Shown here: in pieces, positions 40,651 through 50,326 of the stretch
Layout of the letters: each line of letters opens with the position of its first letter
How positions within the stretch are numbered: the stretch's first letter is position 1
Notes under the pieces: model-generated
Seen by the model: only the letters and a program-made list of their open reading frames with translations
Told to the model about the DNA's origin: nothing
Databases searched by the model: none
Made by a program: the position numbers and the translations under genes
NCBI GenBank assembly: GCA_012840075.1
Contig: DUMC01000151.1
Span: forward strand, 1 to 64,000
DNA from: Clostridiaceae bacterium
GTDB taxonomy: Bacteria; Bacillota; Clostridia; Acetivibrionales; DUMC01
Direction: 5' to 3'
Length of the DNA: 64,000 nt

Positions 40651-40965
40651 TTACTTGATAACTTCTTTTATTTTTGCTATTATTTCATCCCCGTGTTCGC
40701 CGATCAAGTTTTTCAAATTCTGCAAATCTTTTTCAGTTATTTTGCTTTTAATTTCATCAAGGTTTATGTTCAAATCTTTTATTTTTGATTTGTCAAATTC
40801 CCTTATTTTTTCCATTAGTTCATCTTTATCAATTTTATTTATCTTCTTTGCCAGCTCCTCTGTTTTTCCTTTCTTTAACATATCTAAAGCAGCGTTCAAT
40901 TTTGCCTGTAATACTTTTTCATCCATTTTGCCGAGTATTTCAGCCAGTTTTTTATTAAGATCCAT
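40651..40965 (-). CDS. Hypothetical helical Lys/Glu-rich protein
   Basis: 104-aa ORF with ggagattg RBS-like sequence; same strand as the two following ORFs. Confidence 0.6.
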   Translation of the reverse strand: MDLNKKLAEILGKMDEKVLQAKLNAALDMLKKGKTEELAKKINKIDKDELMEKIREFDKSKIKDLNINLDEIKSKITEKDLQNLKNLIGEHGDEIIAKIKEVIK

Positions 40966-41432
40966 AAATCAATCTCCTTTCCCATTCATTTTTTTAATTA
41001 TTTTTAATGGTTCATATACCTTTACTATAATATGAAACCGAAACAAAAATTGTTACTGCTAAAATAAATACTGCACAATACTTTGTTTCAATGAATATTA
41101 TTTATATATGAATAATTTTTGTTAAGCATGTTTTACGGTGAGGGATGCGTGATGCTGCCATTGGAATGTAAAAATATAACAAGGTATGGGCAAAAAGATT
41201 CCAAGTTATTGTATTTCATAATTGTATATCTTTTATTATTTTATGACCTGCGCCCATTGTTGCTTCTTACAGGAAAATGTGATGAAATTTATTTTATTAA
41301 TGATATAAAACCTAATTCCATATCTTTGTACTTTATTTTGATATTCTTGATATTATTCTATTAATTATGTAGTATAAATAATATAATAAGCAATATAGAA
41401 CAACAAAAGAAAAACGTTTTTGAGGTGTTTTT

Positions 41433-42341
41433 ATGTTAAAATACGATGTTGTTATAATCGGCAAGGGACCGGCAGGACTATCGGCAGCACTCTACACAAC
41501 GAGGGCTAATCTTAAAACACTTATTATTGGGAAAAATGATAGCTCACTCAGAAAAGCAGCTAAAATAGAAAACTATTTTGGTTTTTCGAGTGCAGTGAGC
41601 GGAGATTATCTATTAAATGAAACAGAGAAACTGGTTCTTAGTTTTGGTGCGGAGATAGTTGATGATGAGGTTGTATCTATTGAAAAAACAGGTACCTTTA
41701 AAGTTATTACACCTAATAATGAATACGAAGGAACTGCTGTACTTATAGCAACAGGACAACCCAGAAAGAAATTAAAAATTAAAAACCTGGAAAAATTTGA
41801 AGGAAACGGAGTAAGTTATTGCACAACTTGTGACGGTTATTTCTATAAAAACCTTAAGGTAGGAGTGCTGGGAAATAAAGATTATGCTGTTCATGAAGCA
41901 ATGGAACTGGAAGCATACACCGGCAACATAACTATATTTACAAATGGAAAAGAGCTTGAAGTGAGTCAGAAATATCAAAATGAATTATCAAGATTCAGAA
42001 TTAACAGGAAAATAATAACGGAATTAAACGGGGCTGATTTTCTTGAGAGGATCGCTTTTGATGACGGCACTTCCGAGGAAATTGACGGTATATTTATTGC
42101 CGATGAAAGTGCGTCCAGTGTAGATTTTGCCAGAAAATTAGGTGTAATGACGCAAGGAAATTCAATAATTACGGATAAAGATCAGCAAACAAATCTGAAA
42201 GGTCTGTTTGCTGCAGGTGACTGTACGGTAGAATTTAAACAACTGGCTACAGCTGTAGGAAGCGGAGCACTGGCAGGAAGAAAGATGATAGAATATGTAA
42301 GGGAATTAAACAAGGAAAGGCAAACTAATGTGATTAAATGA
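41433..42341 (+). CDS. Thioredoxin reductase-like flavoprotein lacking canonical NADPH motifs (possible ferredoxin-dependent type)
   Basis: VVIIGKGPAGLSAALYTTRA FAD motif; CTTCDG redox site; GLFAAGDCT; GVLGNKDYAVHEA in place of GGGxxAxE. Confidence 0.88.
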   Translation: MLKYDVVIIGKGPAGLSAALYTTRANLKTLIIGKNDSSLRKAAKIENYFGFSSAVSGDYLLNETEKLVLSFGAEIVDDEVVSIEKTGTFKVITPNNEYEGTAVLIATGQPRKKLKIKNLEKFEGNGVSYCTTCDGYFYKNLKVGVLGNKDYAVHEAMELEAYTGNITIFTNGKELEVSQKYQNELSRFRINRKIITELNGADFLERIAFDDGTSEEIDGIFIADESASSVDFARKLGVMTQGNSIITDKDQQTNLKGLFAAGDCTVEFKQLATAVGSGALAGRKMIEYVRELNKERQTNVIK

Positions 42342-42387
42342 ACAAAAGAAAAAGCGATAAAAACAATAGAAGCTGCAAAATATAAGA

Positions 42388-42431
42388 GGGTGCATTTAAC
42401 AAATTTTTCTTCACATAAATTAAATGCACCC
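42388..42431. repeat. GGGTGCA palindromic element, copy A
   Basis: gggtgcatttaa-caaatttttcttcacataaa-ttaaatgcaccc. Confidence 0.8.
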
Positions 42432-42686
42432 AATATAAGTTTTTATGGGACATGCATTCATTTATATACATCTTTCTCTGCAGCATTTTTTCAATAGCTA
42501 TTAGTTTTATTTTTCTTAAATAACTCCTTCCTAAAAATGGATTATTGATTTTTTCAATTTCATATGCTAAAATTCATAGTATTAAGTTTATAAAACAACT
42601 GTTTACTGTAATCGATATAGGGGTTGATGCAGTAAGTTAATATGATCAAATTTTGCTGTTAAGTAGCAGCGGAATGGTGGACCGGT

Positions 42687-43232
42687 ATGAAAATGTTAGG
42701 CGATGTATTTAATTTTGATGAAAACACGATCTTCCGAAGTATCAATAAAGGTGAAATGACTTTTAAGGAAGTATACGAAGAAATCCTGAATTTTATAAGC
42801 CTTGATACCAATTGTTCCTATAGGATATCTATAGGAACGGATTCCCAGTCTGCTTCAAATACCATTTTAGTTTCATGCATAATTGTACACAGAATCGGCA
42901 GGGGTGCTATAGGTTTCCTTCATAAGTCCCAGATACCAAGACCGGTTAAAAGCCTAAGAGAAAAGATATATCTTGAAACATGCGCAAGTCTTCAAATAGC
43001 TTATTTATTCGATGATGAAAAAATAAAAAGAATAATAAATGCTGTTAATTCCGGTGGGAAATCAAAACATGTATACTTTGAGTTCCATATAGATATTGGG
43101 ACTAACGGTCCGACAAAAGCTCTTATAAGCGAAATGACAGGGATGGTAAAAGGACTTAATTTTGTACCTAAGATCAAGCCTGATAGTTACTGTGCAAGCA
43201 ATTTTGCCGATAGATATACAAAAGCGAACTGA
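42687..43232 (+). CDS. YkuK-family ribonuclease H-like protein (DUF458)
   Basis: SIGTDSQSASNTILVSCIIVHRIGRGAIGFLHK... FEFHIDIGTNGPTKALISEM. Confidence 0.85.
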   Translation: MKMLGDVFNFDENTIFRSINKGEMTFKEVYEEILNFISLDTNCSYRISIGTDSQSASNTILVSCIIVHRIGRGAIGFLHKSQIPRPVKSLREKIYLETCASLQIAYLFDDEKIKRIINAVNSGGKSKHVYFEFHIDIGTNGPTKALISEMTGMVKGLNFVPKIKPDSYCASNFADRYTKAN

Positions 43233-43353
43233 TAGCAAATTGATAAAGCGAATAAATGCAATAAAATTAATCTAAAATTCCAAATTTTTAGAATACTGAA
43301 AACAAACCCGGCATAAAGATATGTATGAGAACAATTTTGAGAGGTGCCGGGTG

Positions 43354-44157
43354 ATGAACAAGCCATTCTATAAAAAAATAGTAATAATTACTGTTTTTTC
43401 TTTAGTATTGCTGCTGCTTAGCGGATGCAGCATCTTACAAAAGCTTGGAATTGGTGAAAAAAACAATGATGATGAAATCCAGCCTGTGAGTTTTGTTTAC
43501 ATGGATGAGGTAGATGCAGCGAAAATATCGGGGAAAACACCGGTAAAGCTTTACTTTACGAATGAAGATTATTCTAAATTAGTAGCTGAAATAAGATATA
43601 TTAAACTTGATGAAAAAAAGAAAAACGATCCTGCAACTTTGGCGACGGAAATCATGCTGCAATTAATTAAGGGTCCGGCAGAAGGAACAGGTTTAAAAGC
43701 CACTATACCGGAAGGGACAAAATTGCATTCACCAATTACGGTTAAAGATAAAATTGCTACAGTAGATTTGACTAAAGAATTTGTGGATAACCATCCGGGA
43801 GGAAAAGAAGCCGAAAAAATGACGATTTATTCAATTGTAAACTCGCTCACACAAGTAAAAGGTATAGAAAAAGTTCAGTTCATAATTGAAGGACAAGTAA
43901 AAGAAAGATATAAAGGTAATTTTAAATTTGATACACCTTTTCCACCTAGTCCATCCATAAACAGTAAGGAACCTCCTGTAAAAGGAAAAGAATCCAGCAT
44001 TGAATTTTCCGAAGAAAAGGAAACGTCAGGGGATGCTGAAAATCCATCAGGCGATAACGAATCAGATGATGTAGAAGATATCTCGGAAGAAGCCGAAGAA
44101 ACTTCCGGTGAAATTGAAGAAACTTCAGACGACACAGGACAGGAAATACTTGAATAA
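43354..44157 (+). CDS. GerMN-domain lipoprotein with acidic C-terminal tail
   Basis: Lipobox LLLLSGCS; VKLYFTNEDYSKLVAEIR...LLKGPAEGTGLKATIPEGTKL GerM-like; gaggtg RBS. Confidence 0.85.
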   Translation: MNKPFYKKIVIITVFSLVLLLLSGCSILQKLGIGEKNNDDEIQPVSFVYMDEVDAAKISGKTPVKLYFTNEDYSKLVAEIRYIKLDEKKKNDPATLATEIMLQLIKGPAEGTGLKATIPEGTKLHSPITVKDKIATVDLTKEFVDNHPGGKEAEKMTIYSIVNSLTQVKGIEKVQFIIEGQVKERYKGNFKFDTPFPPSPSINSKEPPVKGKESSIEFSEEKETSGDAENPSGDNESDDVEDISEEAEETSGEIEETSDDTGQEILE

Positions 44158-44252
44158 AAAATGCCGAGCATCGGTAAAAAAAAGCTGAAATAAAAAACAA
44201 TTAACAGATAATAAAGCAACAAGTAACAAAATTAGCAAGTAACAAAAACTAA

Positions 44253-44298
44253 AAACTCATTCACTCCTTAAAAAAGGGTTGAATGAGTTTTATTGTTT
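44253..44298 (+). terminator. Rho-independent terminator
   Basis: aaactcattcactccttaaaaaagggttgaatgagttttattgttttt. Confidence 0.8.
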
Positions 44299-44375
44299 TT
44301 ATCTTCAAAAGACGGAACTATATCATCAATCTATAGAATACAATCAATCTATAGAGGGTACTAAATCAACGGGCA

Positions 44376-44594
44376 CTACATCAATCCGCATCTGTTACCG
44401 CATTTGCCGGCGTTAGGGCAAGCAGCCATTTCATTTTTTCTTGAAATGGAATAATTAAGATTTTTAAAAACCGGGCTTAATTCATTACTCCCGCATTTAG
44501 GACATTTAATGAGTTTTTGTTCTCGCTCACTCATTTTTGCCATTACATTAAATTCCTCATTGCAATTATCACATTTTAAGTCATAAAAAGGCAT
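44376..44594 (-). CDS. FmdB-family zinc ribbon protein
   Basis: MPFYDLKCDNCNEEFNVMAKMSEREQKLIKCPKCGS; ggaggtgcc RBS. Confidence 0.85.
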   Translation of the reverse strand: MPFYDLKCDNCNEEFNVMAKMSEREQKLIKCPKCGSNELSPVFKNLNYSISRKNEMAACPNAGKCGNRCGLM

Positions 44595-44850
44595 CTTAAG
44601 GCACCTCCGTCTAAATAAAGCTAAAGCTGTGTAGAAAACCGGCATGGTTTAGTTAATTAATTATATTTTGTGTTTTATTGTTATTATAGCATAAAAAAGC
44701 TGCTGTAACAATGTGAAGGGTATAAATTAATAAACGCACCCACTTGAAGGTATGATTCATAAATAGTAAAATGAGTAATATATATTAAAAAGAGAAATAT
44801 TATTAAATTGTGTTATAAAAGAATTAGAAAAGAGAAATGGCGGGTTAAAT

Positions 44851-46062
44851 ATGAAAAATAAAAAAAGAATTGCCGTAATATTTGGCGGTCAGTCTACAGA
44901 ACACGAGGTTTCAAGGTTTTCGGCCCAATCCGTAATTGAAAATCTCGATAAGAATAAATTTGAAGTAGTTATGATAGGAATAACAAAAGAAGGTAAATGG
45001 TTGAAATATAACGGACCTGTTGAAAAAATCGGAAGCGGTGAATGGGAGGAAATAGCAGTAAGGCAGAGGTTAGAAAATATAAAAAACATTAAAAGCCTGC
45101 CGCGTTATGATGGTTTTCAACAATCAGATGAGGAAGATAATGAAGATTCTAATGATTATTGCGATAATTATCAAATAGATAACAATAATTCCGCAAGGGA
45201 GATTTTGCTTGCAACAGGAGTAGAAGACGGGAACAATAAAATAGATGTTGTATTTCCTGTATTGCACGGGCTTAATGGCGAGGATGGAACCATACAGGGT
45301 TTGTTTGAACTTGCCAACATTCCTTATGTAGGTTGCGGTGTTTTAGGTTCTGCTTTAGGCATGGATAAAGCTATTGCCAAAATTATATTTGAAAAAGAAG
45401 GTATTCCTATCGGCAAGTATGTAGCTTTCAGCAAAAAACAATTCTTTGAGAATCAGCAGAACATAATAGGAGAAATAGAGAAAAAACTTGGTTATCCTTG
45501 CTTTGTAAAACCCTGTAATTCAGGTTCGTCTGTTGGCGTGAGTAAGGCAAAAAACAGAGATGAACTAATTGAAGCCGTAAACTATGCCACAAACTTTGAT
45601 CGCAGAATTTTAGTTGAAGAGTTTATAAACGGCAGGGAAATTGAATGTGCGGTATTGGGAAACGATAATCCTGAAGCTTCTACGGTAGGAGAAATAATAC
45701 CGGGTAACGAATTTTACGATTACGATGACAAATACAGTAGCGAAAGCAGGTCAAAGCTTGTTATACCTGCAGAACTTCCAAGTGAAACAATCGAGAAGAT
45801 CAGGGAATATGCCGTCAGGGCATTTAAAGCGTTGGATTGTTCAGGTCTTGCAAGAGTAGATTTTTTTGTCCACAAGGAAACAGGAGAAATCTACATAAAT
45901 GAAGTTAACACAATGCCCGGTTTTACAAAAATAAGCATGTATCCAAAGTTATGGGAAGCCAGCGGGTTGCCTTATAGCAAACTACTTGAAAAACTAATTG
46001 ATCTTGCTGTAGAAAGGCACAATGAGAAAGAAATGATACGAAAAATTCAAAGAGGGAATTAA
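44851..46062 (+). CDS. ddl: D-alanine--D-alanine ligase with acidic low-complexity insertion
   Basis: VIFGGQSTEHEVSRFSAQSVIENL, VFPVLHGLNGEDGTIQGLFE, EVNTMPGFT. Confidence 0.95.
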   Translation: MKNKKRIAVIFGGQSTEHEVSRFSAQSVIENLDKNKFEVVMIGITKEGKWLKYNGPVEKIGSGEWEEIAVRQRLENIKNIKSLPRYDGFQQSDEEDNEDSNDYCDNYQIDNNNSAREILLATGVEDGNNKIDVVFPVLHGLNGEDGTIQGLFELANIPYVGCGVLGSALGMDKAIAKIIFEKEGIPIGKYVAFSKKQFFENQQNIIGEIEKKLGYPCFVKPCNSGSSVGVSKAKNRDELIEAVNYATNFDRRILVEEFINGREIECAVLGNDNPEASTVGEIIPGNEFYDYDDKYSSESRSKLVIPAELPSETIEKIREYAVRAFKALDCSGLARVDFFVHKETGEIYINEVNTMPGFTKISMYPKLWEASGLPYSKLLEKLIDLAVERHNEKEMIRKIQRGN

Positions 46063-46113
46063 ATAAGCAAATTAATAGCTATATATATAAAATGTGGAAG
46101 TCAGGAGAGGGAG

Positions 46114-46926
46114 ATGGATAACAGACCTATTGGTATTTTTGATTCCGGGCTCGGGGGATTAACGGTTTTGAAGGAAATAAGGGCGTTGATGCCTAAAGAA
46201 AGCCTGGTGTATTTTGGTGACAGCGGAAGGGCTCCTTATGGCACAAAATCAAGGGAAACTGTTATAAAATATACTTTGCAGGATGTAAGATTTCTGTTAA
46301 AACATGATATTAAGATGATTGTTGTGGCATGTAATACTGCAAGTGCTCTAAGCCTTGAAAAGATAAAAGAAAATGTGGATGTACCTGTGGTTGAGGTGAT
46401 AAAGCCAGGAGCGTTAACAGGGGTGAAGAGTACCCGAAATAAGAAGATAGGAGTTATAGGAACTCCGGCTACTATAAATAGCAGGGCTTATGAAAAAGAG
46501 ATAAAAAGGTTGGATGAATCCATACAAGTTTTTTCCAAAGCATGTCCCCTTTTTGTTCCGTTAGTTGAGGAAGGACCTGAATGGTGGGAAAACGAAGTTG
46601 CGTATAAAATTGCACTTGAGTATCTTTCATCTTTAAGGAATGAAAAAATAGATACCCTTGTTCTTGGGTGCACGCATTATCCTTTATTACAAAAAGTAAT
46701 ATCTTCGGTAATGGGAGACGGAGTAAATCTGGTAAGCTCTGCGTATGAGGCGGCAAAAGCCGTAAAAAAAATATTGGACAAAAATGAGATGAATAGTGAT
46801 GAAAAAAATAAACCTATCTACAAATACTATACAAGTGACAGCGTTGAAAAATTTAAACCTTTTTGCAGTGCGATTTTAAACGATGAAATTATTTCTGTTG
46901 AGAAAATTGATATTGAAAAATACTAA
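46114..46926 (+). CDS. murI: Glutamate racemase
   Basis: IGIFDSGLGGLTV, VACNTASA, LGCTHYPLL. Confidence 0.96.
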   Translation: MDNRPIGIFDSGLGGLTVLKEIRALMPKESLVYFGDSGRAPYGTKSRETVIKYTLQDVRFLLKHDIKMIVVACNTASALSLEKIKENVDVPVVEVIKPGALTGVKSTRNKKIGVIGTPATINSRAYEKEIKRLDESIQVFSKACPLFVPLVEEGPEWWENEVAYKIALEYLSSLRNEKIDTLVLGCTHYPLLQKVISSVMGDGVNLVSSAYEAAKAVKKILDKNEMNSDEKNKPIYKYYTSDSVEKFKPFCSAILNDEIISVEKIDIEKY

Positions 46927-46976
46927 CTTTAATGCTAGATTTAATAAAGCATTATTGCAAAAGAGGAGGGATTTCT

Positions 46977-47414
46977 ATGGAGAAAAATGTAATAATTTCA
47001 GTTATAGGCAGTCAAACTACAGGGCACGGAGATTCCAGCGCACTTGAATTGGTAACTGAAGGCAAGTATTATAAGGAGGGCAACACATATTATATTAAAT
47101 ACAATGAAAGTGAAGTAACGGGTCTGGAGGGAACTACTACTACGATAAAGGTCGATAATGATGTTGTAACCTTGATGCGTGAAGGCTCAGTGAATTCGCA
47201 ATTTGTGTTTCAAAAAGGTAAAAAACATATTTCATATTATGATACCGCACATGGAGCATTTGTTGTAGGAATATTTGCTAATAATGTGGATATAAAAATG
47301 GATGACAGCGGCGGAGAAATAAGCATTGATTATCAAATTGATATTGACAATAACAGTACGGGAAATAATGATTTTTATATGTCAGTTAGAGAGGTAGGAA
47401 ATTCAAATGACTAA
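46977..47414 (+). CDS. DUF1934 (YwiB-like) beta-barrel protein
   Basis: MEKNVIISVIGSQ..EGKYYKEGNTYYIKYNESEVTGLEGTTTTIKV; between murI and argS; gaggaggga RBS. Confidence 0.85.
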   Translation: MEKNVIISVIGSQTTGHGDSSALELVTEGKYYKEGNTYYIKYNESEVTGLEGTTTTIKVDNDVVTLMREGSVNSQFVFQKGKKHISYYDTAHGAFVVGIFANNVDIKMDDSGGEISIDYQIDIDNNSTGNNDFYMSVREVGNSND

Positions 47415-49101
47415 TCTTATTGAAAATATTAAGGTAACTATTTCAAATCTGATTGTACAAGCTTTGTCAAAGGCCATGGAAAAAGGAGAACTACCGGAAT
47501 TCCAAATTCCGGATGTTTTTATTGAAATACCCAGAGAAAAAGGCCATGGCGATTTTTCGACGAATATTGCAATGCAGCTAACAAAATTATTACGGATGCC
47601 CCCTCAGAAGATTGCTGATAGTGTCATTAATAATATTAACACTGAAGGTACTTACATCAAAAGAGTTGAAAAAGCGGGACCTGGTTTTATTAATTTCTAC
47701 CTTGATAATCAATGGTTATATGAAGGACTTAAGATTATTAAAAATGAAGATAGAGATTACGGAAGAATTAATATCGGAAAAGGCCAAAAAGTGATGGTTG
47801 AATTTGTAAGTGCAAATCCTACGGGACCTTTGCACATGGGAAATGCAAGGGGCGGAGCCTTAGGAGATTGTATTGCAGGGGTCTTAGAAGCTGCAGGATA
47901 TGATGTCACAAGAGAATTTTACATCAATGATGCGGGAAACCAAATAGAAAAGTTCGGTGCGTCCTTGGAAGCAAGATATATCCAGCTTCTCAAGGGTGAA
48001 AATGCTGTTGAATTTCCCGAGGACGGATATCATGGTGAAGACATAATTGAGCACGCAAGAGCTTACATCGCACTTTATGGAGACAGCCTCTTGAATGAGG
48101 ATTCGCAGACAAGACGGAAAAAACTTGCCGAGTATGCCGTACAAAAAAATATTTCAGATATCAAGAAAGTATTGGAAGACTATGGAATTGTATACGATGT
48201 ATGGTTTTCGGAAAAATCCCTGTACGAGAGCGGAGAATTGGAGCAAACTCTTAAGTACTTAAAAGATAACGGTTATACGGAAGAAAAAGAGGGAGCTCTC
48301 TGGTTTAGATCACCGGACACCGAAGATGAGAAAGAAGCCGTCCTTGTGAGAAATAACGGCATTCCCACCTATTTTGCATCAGATATAGCCTATCACAGAA
48401 ATAAATTCCAAAAAAGAGGCTTTGATTGGGTTATTAACTTATGGGGTGCTGACCACCACGGGCATGTAGCCAGAATGAAAGCTGCCGTAAAAGCCTTGGG
48501 AATAGATCCTGACAGACTTGATATAGTGCTTTTCCAATTAGTACGTTTATATAGAAACGGTGAAATAGTAAGAATGTCAAAACGTACGGGAAAAGCTATT
48601 TCTCTTGCTGACTTGCTCGAGGAAGTAGGAAGGGATGCTGCCCGTTTCTTCTTTAACATGAAAGCTTCCGGAAGTCATCTTGATTTCGATCTCGATCTTG
48701 CCGTAAAACAAACAAATGAAAATCCGGTATTTTACGTACAGTATGCTCATGCTCGCATATGCAGCATTATAAGGCTTCTTGAAAGTGAGGGTGTAAAAGT
48801 ACCCGAGGTTAATGAAACTGATTTAACTTTGCTTAAAGAACAGGAAGAACTTGATCTAATCAAAAAGCTTGTTGAATATCCGGAAGAAATAAAGATATCT
48901 GCCCAGACTTTGGAACCAAGCAGGTTAACAAGATATGTTATAGATGTAGCTTCAAGTTTTCACAGCTTCTACAATGCCTGCAGGGTAAAAGGTGCAGAGG
49001 AAGACCTGATGAAAGCAAGGTTATTGTTAGTGGACTGCACAAGGATTGTAATAAGAAATGTACTTAATTTATTGAAAATCAGCGCGCCGGAGAGAATGTA
49101 G
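47407..49101 (+). CDS. argS: Arginyl-tRNA synthetase
   Basis: FVSANPTGPLHMGNARGGALGD, WGADHHGH, MSKRTGK. Confidence 0.96.
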   Translation: MTNLIENIKVTISNLIVQALSKAMEKGELPEFQIPDVFIEIPREKGHGDFSTNIAMQLTKLLRMPPQKIADSVINNINTEGTYIKRVEKAGPGFINFYLDNQWLYEGLKIIKNEDRDYGRINIGKGQKVMVEFVSANPTGPLHMGNARGGALGDCIAGVLEAAGYDVTREFYINDAGNQIEKFGASLEARYIQLLKGENAVEFPEDGYHGEDIIEHARAYIALYGDSLLNEDSQTRRKKLAEYAVQKNISDIKKVLEDYGIVYDVWFSEKSLYESGELEQTLKYLKDNGYTEEKEGALWFRSPDTEDEKEAVLVRNNGIPTYFASDIAYHRNKFQKRGFDWVINLWGADHHGHVARMKAAVKALGIDPDRLDIVLFQLVRLYRNGEIVRMSKRTGKAISLADLLEEVGRDAARFFFNMKASGSHLDFDLDLAVKQTNENPVFYVQYAHARICSIIRLLESEGVKVPEVNETDLTLLKEQEELDLIKKLVEYPEEIKISAQTLEPSRLTRYVIDVASSFHSFYNACRVKGAEEDLMKARLLLVDCTRIVIRNVLNLLKISAPERM

Positions 49102-49127
49102 CGGTGAATTACGGATTTTACCTATCA

Positions 49128-49182
49128 TGGGGACATTCCTCAACGTAAGAGGAATACCTGGAACCCGAGAGAGGTGTGTCCC
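49128..49182. repeat. Structured palindromic element with GGGGACA/TGTCCCC ends
   Basis: atggggacattcctcaacgtaagaggaatacctggaacccgagagaggtgtgtccccgt. Confidence 0.7.
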
Positions 49183-49388
49183 CGTGTATAACAACAATAC
49201 CTATGCTTTGTTCACATATTAGACAGAAGAAATCGTTTTCCTGTTTGTAAGATGGTGCAAAATAAATAAATATAGTTAGACATGGCGGGATCTGCTCCTG
49301 ATGCTTGAATAATTTATTTTATTTAGCAAAAAATAATCTTGCTGTTAAATTTTTTTTGCTAAATAAAGTATAAGGGAGTAGATCTCAT

Positions 49389-50102
49389 ATGAAGAAGAAT
49401 TCTATGCTGTCCGTCTATTTATTATGGTTGTTGTTGCTTGCAGCTGTTGTAATAGCGGTACAGTGTTTTAATATGTTTTCCTTGGAGAATAACATGACGG
49501 GTGAAAGTACTGAGGTTCTTTCATACTATGGCTCCAGGGGACAGGAAGTTATCAATATACAGACCAAGCTGAAACGGTGGGGATATTATAAAGGTGAAAT
49601 TGACGGAATATTCGGGAGACTAACGTATCAAGCCGTAAGAGAATTTCAGAGGAAAAACGGGCTTAAAGTAGACGGTATAGTAGGTCCTGAAACTCTCGCA
49701 GCATTAGGATTGCCAACCGGCCAAGCTGCTCGTGGCACTTCTACTTCTACAAATAAGGATCTAAACCTTCTGGCAAGAATTATTCACGGTGAAGCAAGAG
49801 GGGAACCATATATTGGCAAGGTTGCAGTAGGAGCGGTTGTTTTAAACCGTGTGAAAGACAGTCGTTTCCCTAATACCATTGCAGGTGTAATATATCAACC
49901 TGGTGCTTTTGATGCGGTGACTGACGGTCAGATAAACCTGCCCCCGGACGAAACTTCAATTAAGGCTGCACGTGATGCATTAAACGGGTGGGATCCAACC
50001 TATGGTTCACTTTATTATTGGAATCCTGCCACCGCAACAAGTAAATGGGTTTGGTCTAGGCCGATTGTTACTCAAATTGGAAATCATGTGTTTGCAAGGT
50101 AA
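49389..50102 (+). CDS. sleB: Spore cortex-lytic enzyme SleB-like (PG-binding plus hydrolase_2 domain)
   Basis: SRGQEVINIQTKLKRWGYYKGEIDGIFG; LLARIIHGEARGEPYIGKVAVGAVVLNRV. Confidence 0.88.
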   Translation: MKKNSMLSVYLLWLLLLAAVVIAVQCFNMFSLENNMTGESTEVLSYYGSRGQEVINIQTKLKRWGYYKGEIDGIFGRLTYQAVREFQRKNGLKVDGIVGPETLAALGLPTGQAARGTSTSTNKDLNLLARIIHGEARGEPYIGKVAVGAVVLNRVKDSRFPNTIAGVIYQPGAFDAVTDGQINLPPDETSIKAARDALNGWDPTYGSLYYWNPATATSKWVWSRPIVTQIGNHVFAR

Positions 50103-50326
50103 TAACATATTAGTGAAGTAACATATAAGTAAATTAATAATATATTAGCCACACATCATCACAAACTCCCCGAAACATAATAAATTTTCTTTCTATTATT
50201 CTTTTATTATTCTTAAACATTTAAAGTATATTGCCGATATACCTTAATAGAGAGATTTTGCTAAAATTTGATACCTAATAATATAAATTCTGAAAAATAT
50301 ATTTGTTAAATGTACGGGGAGTTTTA

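Noticed and set aside
41119-41364. 81-aa hydrophobic ORF upstream of the TrxR-like gene
   Set aside because: No convincing RBS or homology; could be a spurious AT-rich ORF.
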